Positions 16,476 through 26,044 of a stretch of 64,000 bases of DNA are shown piece after piece. The translations under genes and the position numbers were made by a program. Source of the DNA: Helicobacter pylori (lineage in GTDB: Bacteria; Campylobacterota; Campylobacteria; Campylobacterales; Helicobacteraceae); NCBI RefSeq assembly GCF_001653455.1, contig NZ_CP011486.1, positions 868,001 to 932,000 of the forward strand, given 5' to 3'. The notes beneath the pieces are model-generated. The model ran no database searches, was not told the DNA's origin, and saw only the letters and a program-made list of their open reading frames with translations. Positions within the stretch are counted from its first letter, which is position 1; every line of letters starts with the position of its first letter.

Positions 16476-16598
16476 TTAGCCTTTTTCGTTGCTGTCATCT
16501 TTATCTTTTAAGACTAACTTAATGATCCTCCATATGATGATTAATAAAATGATGGTTAAAAGCAAATACCAAACATTCATGAAAACAACTTTCATCAT
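16476..16598 (-). CDS. Small single-span membrane protein (HP0901 type)
   Basis: A 40-residue reading frame from ATG 16598 with AAGGAAAG at good distance. It holds one hydrophobic helix (about residues 6-25, WYLLLTIILLIIIW) followed by a basic then acidic tail (KLVLKDKDDSNEKG). It lies 10 bases after the cupin gene, in the pta-ackA-cupin series, so it is probably the last gene of that unit. Function unknown. The coding potential is supported by the ribosome site and spacing, and I recall a small gene at this place in reference strains. Confidence 0.6.
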   Translation of the reverse strand: MMKVVFMNVWYLLLTIILLIIIWRIIKLVLKDKDDSNEKG

Positions 16599-16608
16599 TT
16601 TACTTTCC

Positions 16609-16908
16609 TTATTTTTTACTTAAAGACAATCTTATCACGCTATTTTCTAAAGCGTCCAAACGATGCAAAACTTGAGCTTCTAGGCTAACTAACGCTCCCT
16701 TAGGCATTTCTATTTTTTCATTTTCTGCTTCAAAAATGATTTTACCCTCTAAAACCTGCACGCTAATAGCCCCTGGGGCTTTGTGTTTGTCCATGACCGC
16801 TCCTTTGGGCATGCAAATGCGGATTTCTTTGTTGGAAGAATTTTCACTCAACGCTTCAATGTGGAGTTTTTCAAAACAAACGCCCTCTAAAAAATTAACT
16901 ATTTTCAT
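16609..16908 (-). CDS. Small cupin-fold protein (HP0902 type)
   Basis: A 99-residue single-domain cupin: strand pattern with [30 protein letters not shown] and later [21 protein letters not shown], the two cupin motifs, with His at the expected metal or ligand positions. Its start overlaps the end of ackA by 14 bases, indicating translational coupling with acetate kinase. A related small cupin of H. pylori has a solved structure but no established enzymatic role. A sensor or stabiliser role linked to acetate metabolism is only inference. Confidence 0.85.
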   Translation of the reverse strand: MKIVNFLEGVCFEKLHIEALSENSSNKEIRICMPKGAVMDKHKAPGAISVQVLEGKIIFEAENEKIEMPKGALVSLEAQVLHRLDALENSVIRLSLSKK

Positions 16909-18121
16909 TAGAAACCTTTATTTTTTCTACCATTTCTTTAGCTTGTATAGCGATTTCTAGCTCTTCATCCGTAGGGATTCTTAAAACTTGGATCTTGGTG
17001 TTAGGCTGGCTTAAATTCACTATCCCATTACCCGGATTGTCGTTCGTGGGTTTGTGTAAAGCGATCCCTAAACCTTCTAAACCTTCGCACACCCTCTCTC
17101 TTAAAGCGGAGTAATTTTCCCCCAAGCCCCCTGTAAAGATGATCGCATCTACTTTGTTTAAAACCACCATGTAAGCCCCAATATACTTTTTAATGCGATA
17201 AGCGCACATTTCAAAAGCAAGCTCGGCTTGTTGGTCGCCTTTTTCTTTTCTGGCTTCTATATTTCTGGCGTCATTATCCCCACAAACGCCCTTCAAACCG
17301 CTTTCATGGTTTAGGATTTTCATCACTTCTTCTAAGCTCTTATTAGCGCATTGCGCGATATATTCCACCACAGTGGGGTCAATATCCCCACATCTTGTGC
17401 CCATGATCAAGCCCTCTAAAGGGGTTAACCCCATAGAAGTGTCCACGCTCTTGCCATTTTGAATGGCTGCTGCGCTTGAGCCGTTCCCTAAATGCAAACT
17501 GATAGCGTTAAACTTCTCATAAGGGATATTTAAAAATTTCGCCGCTTCTTTAGCGACATAATGGTGCGAAGTCCCATGGAAACCATAACGCCGGATCTGA
17601 TACTTTTCATACAATTCATAAGGTAAAGCATACATGTAAGCGTAATTAGGCATAGTGGCATGGAATGCGGTATCAAAAACGGCGATTTGAGGGATATGGG
17701 GGTGCGCTTTTTGGACAAATTCAATACCGGCCAAATTCGCCGGGTTGTGCAAGGGGGCTAAAATAGAAAGCTTACCGATTTCTTGCATGACTTTTTCATT
17801 CACTAACACAGGTGCATGGAATTTATCCCCCCCTTGAACCACACGATGCCCTATAGCGTCAATTTGGTCAAAATCTTTAATGATCCCCATTTTCGTTAAA
17901 TTCTCACGAATCATTAAAAGCCCGCTCGCATGATCTTTAATCACAAGCTTTTCTTTAAGCTCTTGATCGTTATGGTGCAAATGCGATTTGATTTTCAATT
18001 GCCCTATTTCTTCGCCAATTTTTTCGGCTAAACCGCTCGCTAAGGGTTTGTTTTCTTTCATGTCAAACAATTTAAACTTAATAGACGAACTGCCCAGATT
18101 CAAAACTAAAATTTCCATCAA
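16895..18121 (-). CDS. ackA: Acetate kinase
   Basis: A 408-residue full-length ASKHA-fold enzyme converting acetyl phosphate and ADP to acetate and ATP. Signatures: [13 protein letters not shown] at the N-terminus, the second family signature [37 protein letters not shown] (catalytic His), and [11 protein letters not shown]. The reading frame is intact, whereas in strain 26695 I recall it as disrupted. It lies 13 bases after pta, so pta-ackA form one unit with the cupin gene behind. Confidence 0.97.
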   Translation of the reverse strand: MMEILVLNLGSSSIKFKLFDMKENKPLASGLAEKIGEEIGQLKIKSHLHHNDQELKEKLVIKDHASGLLMIRENLTKMGIIKDFDQIDAIGHRVVQGGDKFHAPVLVNEKVMQEIGKLSILAPLHNPANLAGIEFVQKAHPHIPQIAVFDTAFHATMPNYAYMYALPYELYEKYQIRRYGFHGTSHHYVAKEAAKFLNIPYEKFNAISLHLGNGSSAAAIQNGKSVDTSMGLTPLEGLIMGTRCGDIDPTVVEYIAQCANKSLEEVMKILNHESGLKGVCGDNDARNIEARKEKGDQQAELAFEMCAYRIKKYIGAYMVVLNKVDAIIFTGGLGENYSALRERVCEGLEGLGIALHKPTNDNPGNGIVNLSQPNTKIQVLRIPTDEELEIAIQAKEMVEKIKVSNENS

Positions 18122-18134
18122 TTTCTCCTATCAA

Positions 18135-19667
18135 TTAATCTTGCGCTTGAATGGCGCTAATCAAAACGGTGTTAATAATATCTTCCACTAAAGCGCCCCT
18201 ACTCAAATCGTTAATGGGCTTGTTCAAACCTTGTAAGATAGGCCCTATCGCTACGGCTTTAGCGCTTCGTTGCACCGCTTTATAAGCGATGTTCCCGGCG
18301 TTTAAATCTGGGAAAATAAAAACGCTAGCCTGCCCGGCCACTTGGCTGTTTGGCATTTTTTTCTTCGCTACGCTTTTGTCTATAGAGGCGTCAAATTGTA
18401 AAGGGCCATCTATTTCTAATTGGGGATCGATACTATGTGCGATTTTTAGGGCTTCGTTGATTTTGTCTATCATTTCGCCTTGAGCGGAATTGCCTGTCGC
18501 ATAAGAAAGCATAGCTACTTTAGGCGTGATATTAAATTGCTTGGCGGTTTGCGCGGAAGTGGTAGCGATCTCGGCTAATTCTTTAGGGCTAGGGTTAGGG
18601 ATAATCGCGCAATCCCCAAAGACTAGCACTTGGGTGTCCAAACACATTAAAAACGCGCTTGAAACTAGGCTCACGCCAGGCTTAGTTTTAATGATTTGCA
18701 AAGCGGGTCTAATGGTCTCAGCCGTGGTGTGATTCACCCCAGAAACCATGGCATGCGCGTATCCTAAATGCACGAGCATGGTTGCAAAATAAGTCTTATC
18801 CAACACTAATTGCTCAGCTTCTTGCCGATTCAAACCTTTTGATTTTCTCAATTCATACAAATGATTAGCGAATTCTTCTTTATAGCTAGAAGTGTTGGGG
18901 TCTATGATTTCAATGTTTTCTAAATTCAAGTTAAGGTTTTTCGCTTGAGAGTGGATCGTTTTTTCATCGCCCAATAAGATCAATCCCACCGCACCCATTA
19001 AATTCAAATGATGCACGGCTTTTAAAATCCTTTCATCTTCGCTCTCTGGCAAAACCACTTTTTTAATTTGCTCCTTAGCCTTTTTTTCCAAACTCCTTTG
19101 AAAGGCTAAAGGGGTGGTGATCTTGCTTTTTGTGTGCAATAATTTTTCAACTACGCTCGCTTCTAATTCGCCCTTACAAAGAGACGCGCTCAAAAAATCC
19201 GGTTTTTCAAGCGTTTCGCCCATCAATAGCCCTAGAGCGAAAGGGGCTTCTTTTTTGATAACATGAGAATGCATGGCTTTCAGATATTCTAAACTCGTTT
19301 GCGCGACAGCCACAACGGGAGCGTTTAAATGCTTGGCTAGAACGGTGTTTAAATCTAAAAGAGTATTTAAGAAAAAATCCGGCACATACCCCAAACCAAT
19401 CACAAAATCATGCACAGATTGTATTTCATCGTAGCGTTTGAGAATTGTTTCAAATAGTAACTCTTCTTGATCAGCGCTCACAAGCTCTAAGGCTTTTTGT
19501 TTATCTATAGCGCTATGAAACTCTAAAGAGTTCAAGCCCTCGCACTCCCCATTAATGGGCGAAAATAAAGCGATTTTTTGATAGCGTGGCTTTAGCGCCT
19601 TTAAAAGGCTCTTACAAGCGATCTGTAACGCTTCTGTATTTTCCGGGTAAATCCATAAACTTTGCAT
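18135..19667 (-). CDS. pta: Phosphate acetyltransferase
   Basis: A 510-residue enzyme if started at ATG 19667, which has AGGGAG six bases upstream; an open frame extends 14 codons further without such a site. It interconverts acetyl-CoA and acetyl phosphate, pairing with ackA. The C-terminal catalytic PTA_PTB domain covers about residues 190-510 (VVLPESEDERILKAVH, then MVSGVNHTTAETIRPALQII, VFGDCAIIPNP, GPLQFDASID). The N-terminal half is the P-loop-like DRTGG/BioD-type regulatory region, here poorly conserved. The frame is intact; in 26695 it is split as I recall. Confidence 0.94.
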   Translation of the reverse strand: MQSLWIYPENTEALQIACKSLLKALKPRYQKIALFSPINGECEGLNSLEFHSAIDKQKALELVSADQEELLFETILKRYDEIQSVHDFVIGLGYVPDFFLNTLLDLNTVLAKHLNAPVVAVAQTSLEYLKAMHSHVIKKEAPFALGLLMGETLEKPDFLSASLCKGELEASVVEKLLHTKSKITTPLAFQRSLEKKAKEQIKKVVLPESEDERILKAVHHLNLMGAVGLILLGDEKTIHSQAKNLNLNLENIEIIDPNTSSYKEEFANHLYELRKSKGLNRQEAEQLVLDKTYFATMLVHLGYAHAMVSGVNHTTAETIRPALQIIKTKPGVSLVSSAFLMCLDTQVLVFGDCAIIPNPSPKELAEIATTSAQTAKQFNITPKVAMLSYATGNSAQGEMIDKINEALKIAHSIDPQLEIDGPLQFDASIDKSVAKKKMPNSQVAGQASVFIFPDLNAGNIAYKAVQRSAKAVAIGPILQGLNKPINDLSRGALVEDIINTVLISAIQAQD

Positions 19668-19784
19668 GCTAATCTCCCTAAAATCATCGTTTTTGTCTAA
19701 TTGTAGCAAATTTTAATTAAACCCAAACGAAACCATGATTTTTTAAAAAGGCTTTTAGCGTTTTTACATTTGATCACCCGTCTT

Positions 19785-19801
19785 AAGGAACTCTTTTTGC
19801 T
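19785..19801 (+). promoter_or_regulatory. Sigma-54 (RpoN) promoter before fliK
   Basis: AAGGAACTCTTTTTGCTT has GG (19787-19788) and GC (19799-19800) separated by exactly 10 bases, with the preferred AAGGAA and TTTGCTT context. Start of transcription would be near 19812, 35 bases before the fliK ATG. Middle flagellar genes of H. pylori are RpoN-dependent (known), so this fits a fliK-flgD-flgE unit. Confidence 0.8.
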
Positions 19802-19846
19802 TGACTTTCACCATGTAAAATAAAAGAGTTGTTTAAAAGGATAACC

Positions 19847-21406
19847 ATGCCATCTCCTATCAATCCCATTCACACAAGCGCTAGCACCAGTGCATTAAAG
19901 AATGAAGCTAAAAACGAAGACACCAAAAATGTGCCTAAAAGCGCATCAAAGGATTTCAGCAAGCTTTTAAACCAAAAAATCTCTAAAGAAGAGCCTAAAG
20001 ACAAACCTAAAAATTTAAACCCTAGCGCTTTAAAAGACACGCCACAAAACGCGCTAAAAAACACGCCCAAAGACACGCTTGAAAAAACCCCTACCCCACA
20101 CGTTCAAACGCCTAAAGAGATCGCTAAAAACCAACAAGCCCCTACCCTAAAAGACTTGCTCAACCATCAAGAAAACCATTCAACAAGCCACCCAACAGCT
20201 AAACATGAAACCCAGCATGAAACCATTCAAAAAACCCACCCAACAACCCCTAACGAAACCCCAAACAAGAATGAAAAAAAGCCTAATGAAGCCCTTTCTA
20301 ACGCCCATCAAGCTAATTTACTCCATAAAAACCCTATAACCCCCAATCACGCTAACAATACTAACGCTACCCAAAAACCCACCGCCCCTACTGACAATAC
20401 CAAGCCAAAAACCCTTAAAGATATTCATGCGCTCAGCCAAAAGCATGATTTGAACGCTAGCAACATTCAAACGGCCACAACGCCAGAAAATAAAAACCCT
20501 TTAAATGCAAGCGATCATCTTGCCTTAAAAACAACGCCCAAAAACCCCACGACCAACCCCACTCTCGCCAAAAACGACGCTAAAAACACCGCCAACCTTT
20601 CTAGCGTCTTGCAATCGTTGGAAAAAAAAGACGCGCCCAATAAAGAACACACAAGCCCTACAAATAACGAAAAAAAAACGCCCCCTTTAAAGGAAGCTTT
20701 ACAAATGAACGCTATTAAAAGGGATAAAACGCTCTCTAAAAAAAAGCCAGAAAAAGCCCCCACTAAAAGCCAAGCCACAGCCACAACGCCAGAAAATACC
20801 CCAAAACTTGCCCTTAAAACGCCCCTTTTAATGCCCTTAATGGGAGCTAACCCCCCTAACGATAACGCTCCAACGCCCCTAGAAAAAGAAGAAAAATCTA
20901 AAGAAGTGAGCGAAAATAAAGAAAAAACTAAAGAGTCTAGTAATAGCACTCAAAACGTGCAAAACACCCCAAACAGCGACAATAAAAGCATCGCCCCTAA
21001 AGAAACGATCAAGCATTTCACCCAACAATTAAAGCAAGAAATCCAAGAATACAAACCTCCCATGAGTAAGATCTCTATGGATTTATTCCCTAAAGAGTTG
21101 GGTAAGGTTGAAGTGGTGATTCAAAAAGTGGGTAAAAACCTTAAAGTGAGCGTGATCTCTCATAACAACAGCTTGCAAACCTTTTTGGATAACCAACAAG
21201 ATCTTAAAAACAGCTTGAACGCTTTAGGCTTTGAAGGGGTGGATTTGAGCTTTTCGCAAAATCCTTCTAAAGAGCAACAAGCCCCAAAGGATCAACTAAA
21301 AGAGCAGGAATTAAGCCCTTTAAAAGAAAACGCCCTAAAAAGTTACCAAGAAAACACGGACAATGAACACAAAGAAACGAGCATGCAAATCACTCTTTAT
21401 GCGTGA
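19847..21406 (+). CDS. fliK: Flagellar hook-length control protein FliK
   Basis: A 519-residue protein from ATG 19847, which has AAAAGGATA upstream (a TTG six codons earlier is unlikely). FliK is the secreted molecular ruler that stops hook growth and switches export specificity. The first 370 residues are a low-complexity, Pro/Thr/Lys/Asn-rich ruler with TPK, NTP and TPEN repeats. The C-terminal Flg_hook domain (about residues 400-490) shows SMDLFPKELGKVEVVIQK and FLDNQQDLKNSLNALGFEGVDLSF. It is first in fliK-flgD-flgE. Confidence 0.9.
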   Translation: MPSPINPIHTSASTSALKNEAKNEDTKNVPKSASKDFSKLLNQKISKEEPKDKPKNLNPSALKDTPQNALKNTPKDTLEKTPTPHVQTPKEIAKNQQAPTLKDLLNHQENHSTSHPTAKHETQHETIQKTHPTTPNETPNKNEKKPNEALSNAHQANLLHKNPITPNHANNTNATQKPTAPTDNTKPKTLKDIHALSQKHDLNASNIQTATTPENKNPLNASDHLALKTTPKNPTTNPTLAKNDAKNTANLSSVLQSLEKKDAPNKEHTSPTNNEKKTPPLKEALQMNAIKRDKTLSKKKPEKAPTKSQATATTPENTPKLALKTPLLMPLMGANPPNDNAPTPLEKEEKSKEVSENKEKTKESSNSTQNVQNTPNSDNKSIAPKETIKHFTQQLKQEIQEYKPPMSKISMDLFPKELGKVEVVIQKVGKNLKVSVISHNNSLQTFLDNQQDLKNSLNALGFEGVDLSFSQNPSKEQQAPKDQLKEQELSPLKENALKSYQENTDNEHKETSMQITLYA

Positions 21407-21424
21407 TTTTAAGCAAGTTTGCTC

Positions 21425-21430
21425 TATAAT
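21425..21430 (+). promoter_or_regulatory. TATAAT -10 box before flgD
   Basis: A perfect TATAAT 27 bases before the flgD ATG suggests flgD-flgE can also be read from a vegetative sigma-80 promoter in addition to the sigma-54 promoter before fliK. AATAAGGAAGAAG is the ribosome site. Confidence 0.55.
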
Positions 21431-21456
21431 AGGGCATCTTTAATAAGGAAGAAGAT

Positions 21457-22443
21457 ATGGCCATTGATTTAGCAGAAGTTACAGGAGCTAAAGCCGCACA
21501 AGAAAGGAAAAAAGAGCAGCCACAAATCGCTAATGGGTTGGATAAAGACGCTTTCATGAAACTCTTTTTAGAGCAATTGAAAAATCAAGACCCCACCGCC
21601 CCCATGGAAACGGATAAAATCATCACCCAAACCGCCCAACTCACGCAAGTGGAAATGCAAGAAGAAAATAAAAAGACCATGCAAGAAGTTGCAAGTGCCA
21701 TGAAATCCAATAAAGAAACTAACGAATCTTTAAAAGACTTTCAAGGCGCTCTAAAAGACACGATGGAAAACTTGAATAAAGGCATGGACGATAGCCTAAA
21801 AGCCAATAACGCCTTAAGGGAAGTGAGCGCTCTTAATTCTGTGAGCATGATAGGTAAAATCGCTGAAACCGATGTGAGCGGGGCGAATTTTGATGGCAAC
21901 AACAAGCTTTCTTTTTCGCTCTTTTTTGATGAAAAAATTGACGCTTCTAAAGGAGTGCCAGCCATTCAAATCCTGAATGAAAACAACGAGTTAGTCAAAA
22001 CGATTTCTTTGAAAAATTATAACGGGCAAAAGGGGTATATCCATTTTGAATGGGACGGCACAAACGAAAAGGGCGAAAAAGTCCCTAAAGGCAATTATAA
22101 GATCAAGGCTGAATACAATCTAGACTCACAAAGCAAGCAGTATTTGCAAACGCGCATTGGTAGGGGCGAGGTGGAAAGCGTGATTTTTGACAAAGGCAAA
22201 CCCATGCTAAGAATGGGCGAAATGATTTTGCCCATAGACAGCGCGATAGAGTTTTATAAACCGGATCAAAAACCACTAGATCAAAAGCCCATTGAGCAAA
22301 AATTCTCTGATCAAAAACCACTAGAACAGAAATTCTCCGATCAAAAGCCCATTGCTGATCAAAAACCGCTTGAACAAAAAGCCCCTAATCAAAAACTCTC
22401 AGAGCAAAAACAACCCCAAACCCTCTCTAAAGAGACCGCATGA
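21457..22443 (+). CDS. flgD: Flagellar hook-capping protein FlgD
   Basis: A 328-residue scaffold protein that caps the growing hook. The N-terminal domain shows the FlgD signature DKDAFMKLFLEQLKNQDPTAPM and ITQTAQLTQVEMQEE (about residues 28-72), followed by the FlgD tudor/Ig-like region (about residues 125-260, ending ILPIDSAIEFYKPD). The last 60 residues are an unusual Gln/Lys/Pro repeat tail of the type DQKPLEQK and EQKFS. It ends overlapping the flgE start by 4 bases (ATGA), so translation is coupled. Confidence 0.92.
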   Translation: MAIDLAEVTGAKAAQERKKEQPQIANGLDKDAFMKLFLEQLKNQDPTAPMETDKIITQTAQLTQVEMQEENKKTMQEVASAMKSNKETNESLKDFQGALKDTMENLNKGMDDSLKANNALREVSALNSVSMIGKIAETDVSGANFDGNNKLSFSLFFDEKIDASKGVPAIQILNENNELVKTISLKNYNGQKGYIHFEWDGTNEKGEKVPKGNYKIKAEYNLDSQSKQYLQTRIGRGEVESVIFDKGKPMLRMGEMILPIDSAIEFYKPDQKPLDQKPIEQKFSDQKPLEQKFSDQKPIADQKPLEQKAPNQKLSEQKQPQTLSKETA

Positions 22444-24257
22444 ATGACACTTTATTAAACGCTTATAGCGGGATTAAGACCCACCAGTTTGGTATTGACA
22501 GCCTTTCTAACAATATCGCCAATGTCAATACTTTAGGCTATCGCTCCAATGATCCGGAGTTTAAGACCTTGTTTTCTTCGCATTTAGACGCTTTGAACGC
22601 CAAATCCGTTGTGGCTAATGACCGAAATTACGGCGTTACAGGCTCAGGGAATGTGCTTTCTAATAAAGATGGGGAATACATGCCTAGTGAAGGGGAATTC
22701 CACATGGCGTATCAAGGCAAAGGTTGGTTTGTGATAGGGCCTAATAAAAACGGGGAAATGACCATTAATAAAGATGGCTTTAGCAAAAAACAGGATAATT
22801 TTCTCACTCGTGCGGGCAATTTCGCCAGAGACGCTGATGGCTATTTAGTAACCCCAGAGGGTTATTATGTCTATGGTATTGATTTGAAAAAAATCAAAGA
22901 TGGCACGCTCAATTCCACGGCTAGAGATGAAGACATTGAAAAATTGCATGGCAACACCCTTTCGCCCTTACAAATCCCCCAAGATCTCACTTACCAACCG
23001 GTGCTTAGCACGAAAGTGGGTATTAGCGTGAATCTAAACCCTAAAGACCATTTAAAGGGCGCTCAAGAATTCCTTTTAAACGACAAGGGCGAAGTGATTA
23101 AAGAGCGTTTTTTAAACCAGGATATAAACGCCCTAGCGAACGATGATAACGAACCTATAGATGCGATCACCAATCGTAAATTAAACATCAGTATCCAAAA
23201 AGAAAATGGCAAAAAAGAAGATTTTGTTTTCACTTATGGGGACGCTGAAAAAGGGGAAAACCAATTCAAAACTTTAGGCGATTTGCAAAAACTCTTTAAA
23301 GAAAAAACCGGGCTAGACTTAAACCTCATCAAAAGCGAAAAAGACGCCAAAAAGCCCCCCCTTTTACTAGAGATCGCTAACCCTAGCGAAACGCCCATCA
23401 CTTTTAGCTTGAGTGGGGGTATTGCGGATAAATTGGGCTTGAATGCAAATGAAATGGAGTTGAAAAAGGGTATTAGCAGGGATTCAGTGGCGATTAAAAT
23501 CCCTTATTACAGCACAGAAGTGGATATTTATGATAAAGCCGGGGATAAATACTTGCTTCAAAGCGAATATTACATGACTAATTCCAACGATCCCACATCA
23601 AGCCCCACGAGTAAAAGGAAAAACCAAACTTGGGAAGTGAAAAGCTATATCGTGGATCCTAAAAATAAAACCCCTATCAATGAGCCTACTTGGGAAATTA
23701 TCGGCTTTGATTCAGCCACGCATAAGATGAAAGCCGCCCCCATGACTTTGGATTTTAAGGGTAATAAGCTCACTTATTCTTTAGATAAAAGCGAAAACCA
23801 TGACTCTAGCGATTTGACTTATCAAGACTCTAAACTCTTAGAAGCGAGTCAAGACGGCAAGCCTAGGGGTATTTTTAGAGACATGCGCATTGAAGAAAAT
23901 GGCGTGATTTCTCTCGCTTTTAGTAATGGAGTGGTAGAGCCGGTCGCTCGCATTGGGATTTTGGCTTTCACTAATGATCAAGGCTTAAGGAAAATCGGCG
24001 GCAACCTCTATGAAATGCAAGAAGGCACGATCAATGGCGAAAACAGACCCTTAAGCGGTAACCCTATTTTAGGGTGGGACGAAGAGGGTAAGCTCAAGTT
24101 TGGGAAAATCAGGCATAAATATTTAGAAACGAGCAATGTGAATGCTGGGAACGCCCTAACCAATCTCATTTTAATGCAAAGAGGCTATTCTATGAACGCT
24201 AAAGCCTTTGGCGCGGGCGATGACATGATTAAAGAAGCCATTAGCTTGAAAAAATAA
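22440..24257 (+). CDS. flgE: Flagellar hook protein FlgE (second H. pylori paralogue)
   Basis: A 605-residue hook subunit. The N-terminal helix segment LLNAYSGIKTHQFGIDSLSNNIANVNTLGYR and the C-terminal ETSNVNAGNALTNLILMQRGYSMNAKAF are the conserved rod/hook motifs that pack the inner tube. Between them are the exposed hook domains. H. pylori has another FlgE elsewhere in the genome (HP0870) that forms the main hook, so this gene (HP0908 position) is the paralogue sitting with flgD. It begins inside the flgD stop. Confidence 0.92.
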   Translation: MNDTLLNAYSGIKTHQFGIDSLSNNIANVNTLGYRSNDPEFKTLFSSHLDALNAKSVVANDRNYGVTGSGNVLSNKDGEYMPSEGEFHMAYQGKGWFVIGPNKNGEMTINKDGFSKKQDNFLTRAGNFARDADGYLVTPEGYYVYGIDLKKIKDGTLNSTARDEDIEKLHGNTLSPLQIPQDLTYQPVLSTKVGISVNLNPKDHLKGAQEFLLNDKGEVIKERFLNQDINALANDDNEPIDAITNRKLNISIQKENGKKEDFVFTYGDAEKGENQFKTLGDLQKLFKEKTGLDLNLIKSEKDAKKPPLLLEIANPSETPITFSLSGGIADKLGLNANEMELKKGISRDSVAIKIPYYSTEVDIYDKAGDKYLLQSEYYMTNSNDPTSSPTSKRKNQTWEVKSYIVDPKNKTPINEPTWEIIGFDSATHKMKAAPMTLDFKGNKLTYSLDKSENHDSSDLTYQDSKLLEASQDGKPRGIFRDMRIEENGVISLAFSNGVVEPVARIGILAFTNDQGLRKIGGNLYEMQEGTINGENRPLSGNPILGWDEEGKLKFGKIRHKYLETSNVNAGNALTNLILMQRGYSMNAKAFGAGDDMIKEAISLKK

Positions 24258-24308
24258 GAGGCTAAAATAAGGAGTGTGGTAAAATACCCTCTTTGATTAA
24301 GGATATTA

Positions 24309-24872
24309 ATGATACCCACACAGCTTAGCAAAATTGCAGAATTTTTAAGAACAAACCCTTATAGTTTGTCCCAACCTTTACAAGACTGGCGTTTAAATTC
24401 ATCTGTCAATGAAGAAGAAATTTTAAACACCATCAAGGGTCCTTTTTCTATCCAACTGCCAAAAGCCAGAGAGTGGTGGGATTTTGGTTTTGAAGAAAAC
24501 GATATTTTTTATCCCGTTAACATTAAAATCACTACCACCAAAACCGCCGACAATCTTAATTGCAAATTAGGGATTTATTATGCGTTGTGTGGCTTATTGC
24601 CGGAGTTCAATAATGAAATTGCATGGGAGAAATATTTCCAAAAACTTCATAAAAACTTAGGCACAAACACCAACAGAGATTATTATTTTTTAATAATCAA
24701 TAAAAACGATCCTAAAGATATTTTTATCAATTCTTTAAAGGGTATTCAAACTTTTCAACCCAATAACTTGCCCTTTCAATGCAAGTGGGATAATAACAGA
24801 GAAATCGTTCAAAGAAGCTTTATGGAAAATAAAAACTTCATTTTAAGCGCCCTAGCTGAAAGCGTGAAATGA
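24309..24872 (+). CDS. Putative type II restriction endonuclease subunit
   Basis: A 187-residue protein beside a DNA methyltransferase gene. It contains REWWDFGFEEN followed by YPVNIKITTTKTADNLNCKLGIYYAL. A D(x)n(E/N)xK core of the PD-(D/E)xK type, here with Asn in the middle acidic place, is known from several type II endonucleases of the ...PVNIK...TADNLNCK kind. The recognition sequence cannot be read. It is short for a full endonuclease, so it might be truncated or use the methyltransferase partner. A -10-like TAAAAT (about 24281) precedes it. Position corresponds to HP0909. Confidence 0.6.
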   Translation: MIPTQLSKIAEFLRTNPYSLSQPLQDWRLNSSVNEEEILNTIKGPFSIQLPKAREWWDFGFEENDIFYPVNIKITTTKTADNLNCKLGIYYALCGLLPEFNNEIAWEKYFQKLHKNLGTNTNRDYYFLIINKNDPKDIFINSLKGIQTFQPNNLPFQCKWDNNREIVQRSFMENKNFILSALAESVK

Positions 24873-24899
24873 AGGGCTAATATTTATTAAGAGAATTTT

Positions 24900-26038
24900 T
24901 TGGAGACTTTTTTGTATCAATTAGATGTTAAAACCTTAGGGCAGGTTTTCACCCCTAACAATATAGTGGATTTCATGCTCCATTTAAGGCAAAATCAAGG
25001 GAGCGTTTTAGAGCCAAGTGTGGGCGATGGGAGTTTTTTAAAGCACTTAAAAAAGGCTGTGGGGATTGAAATCGATCCTAAAATTTGCCCTAAAAATGCC
25101 CTTTGCATGGACTTTTTTGACTACCCTTTAGAAAACCAATTTGACACGATTATCGGTAACCCGCCCTATGTCAAGCACAAGGATATTGCCCCAAGCACCA
25201 AAGAAAAACTCAATTACAGCCTTTTTGATGAAAGGAGTAACCTCTACTTGTTTTTCATAGAAAAAGCCATCAAGCATTTAAAACCTAAAGACGAATTGAT
25301 TTTCATCACCCCAAGGGATTTTTTGAAATCCACTTCCAGCGTGAAATTAAACGAATTTATCTATAAAGAAGGCACGATAACGCATTTTTTTGAACTGGGC
25401 GATCAAAAGATTTTCCCAAACGCCATGCCTAATTGCGTGATTTTTCGTTTTTGTAAGCGTAATTTCAGTAGAATCACCAACGATGGTTTGCAATTTGAGT
25501 GCAAAAAAGGCATTTTGTATTTCCTTAACCAATCCTACAGCAAAAATTAAGCGAGGTTTTTCAGGTCAAGGTGGGGGCAGTGAGCGGGTGCGATAGAATT
25601 TTTAAAAACGAAAAGCATGGGAATTTAGAATTTGTCACCTCAATCACGAGAAGAACTAACGCTTTAGAAAAAATGGTTTTTGTGGATGAACCTAATGATT
25701 ATTTACTCCAGCATAAAGAAAGCTTGATGGGAAGAAAGATTAAAAAATTCAATGAAAATAATTGGTTTGAGTGGGGGAGAATGCATCACATATCCCCTAA
25801 AAAACGCATTTATGTCAACACCAAAACGCGCCAAAAAAACCCTTTTTTTATCCACCAATGCCCTAATTATGACGGCTCTATTTTAGCTCTATTCCCTTAT
25901 AACCAAAATTTAGATTTGCAAAGTCTCTGCGATAAACTCAACGCCATCAACTGGCAGGAATTAGGCTTTGTGTGCGACGGGCGTTTTTTATTCTCGCAAC
26001 GCTCTTTAGAAAACGCTCTTTTGCCTAAAGATTTTTGA
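24900..26038 (+). pseudogene. Adenine-specific DNA methyltransferase, split by frameshift
   Basis: The first part (24900-25550, 216 residues) has the S-adenosylmethionine motif LEPSVGDGSFL and the catalytic NPPYVKHK, a gamma-class N6-adenine type II methyltransferase. It stops at TAA 25548, and the next frame continues as KLSEVFQVKVGAVSGCDRIFKNEKHG and onward to 26038, the usual target-recognition part. At the break an A5 run stands where A6 would keep the frame (AGC AAA AAA TTA AGC). So one missing A divides the gene and the enzyme is probably inactive, or switchable. It follows the endonuclease gene by 27 bases. Confidence 0.82.
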
Positions 26039-26044
26039 GGATAA

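Noticed and set aside
19870-20949. Long minus-strand frames inside fliK
   Set aside because: Shadows of the Pro/Thr/Lys-rich FliK ruler; no ribosome sites and no family features.
25571-26038. Separate 155-residue gene after the methyltransferase
   Set aside because: It begins mid-domain with the recognition part of the same methyltransferase; explained by one missing A.
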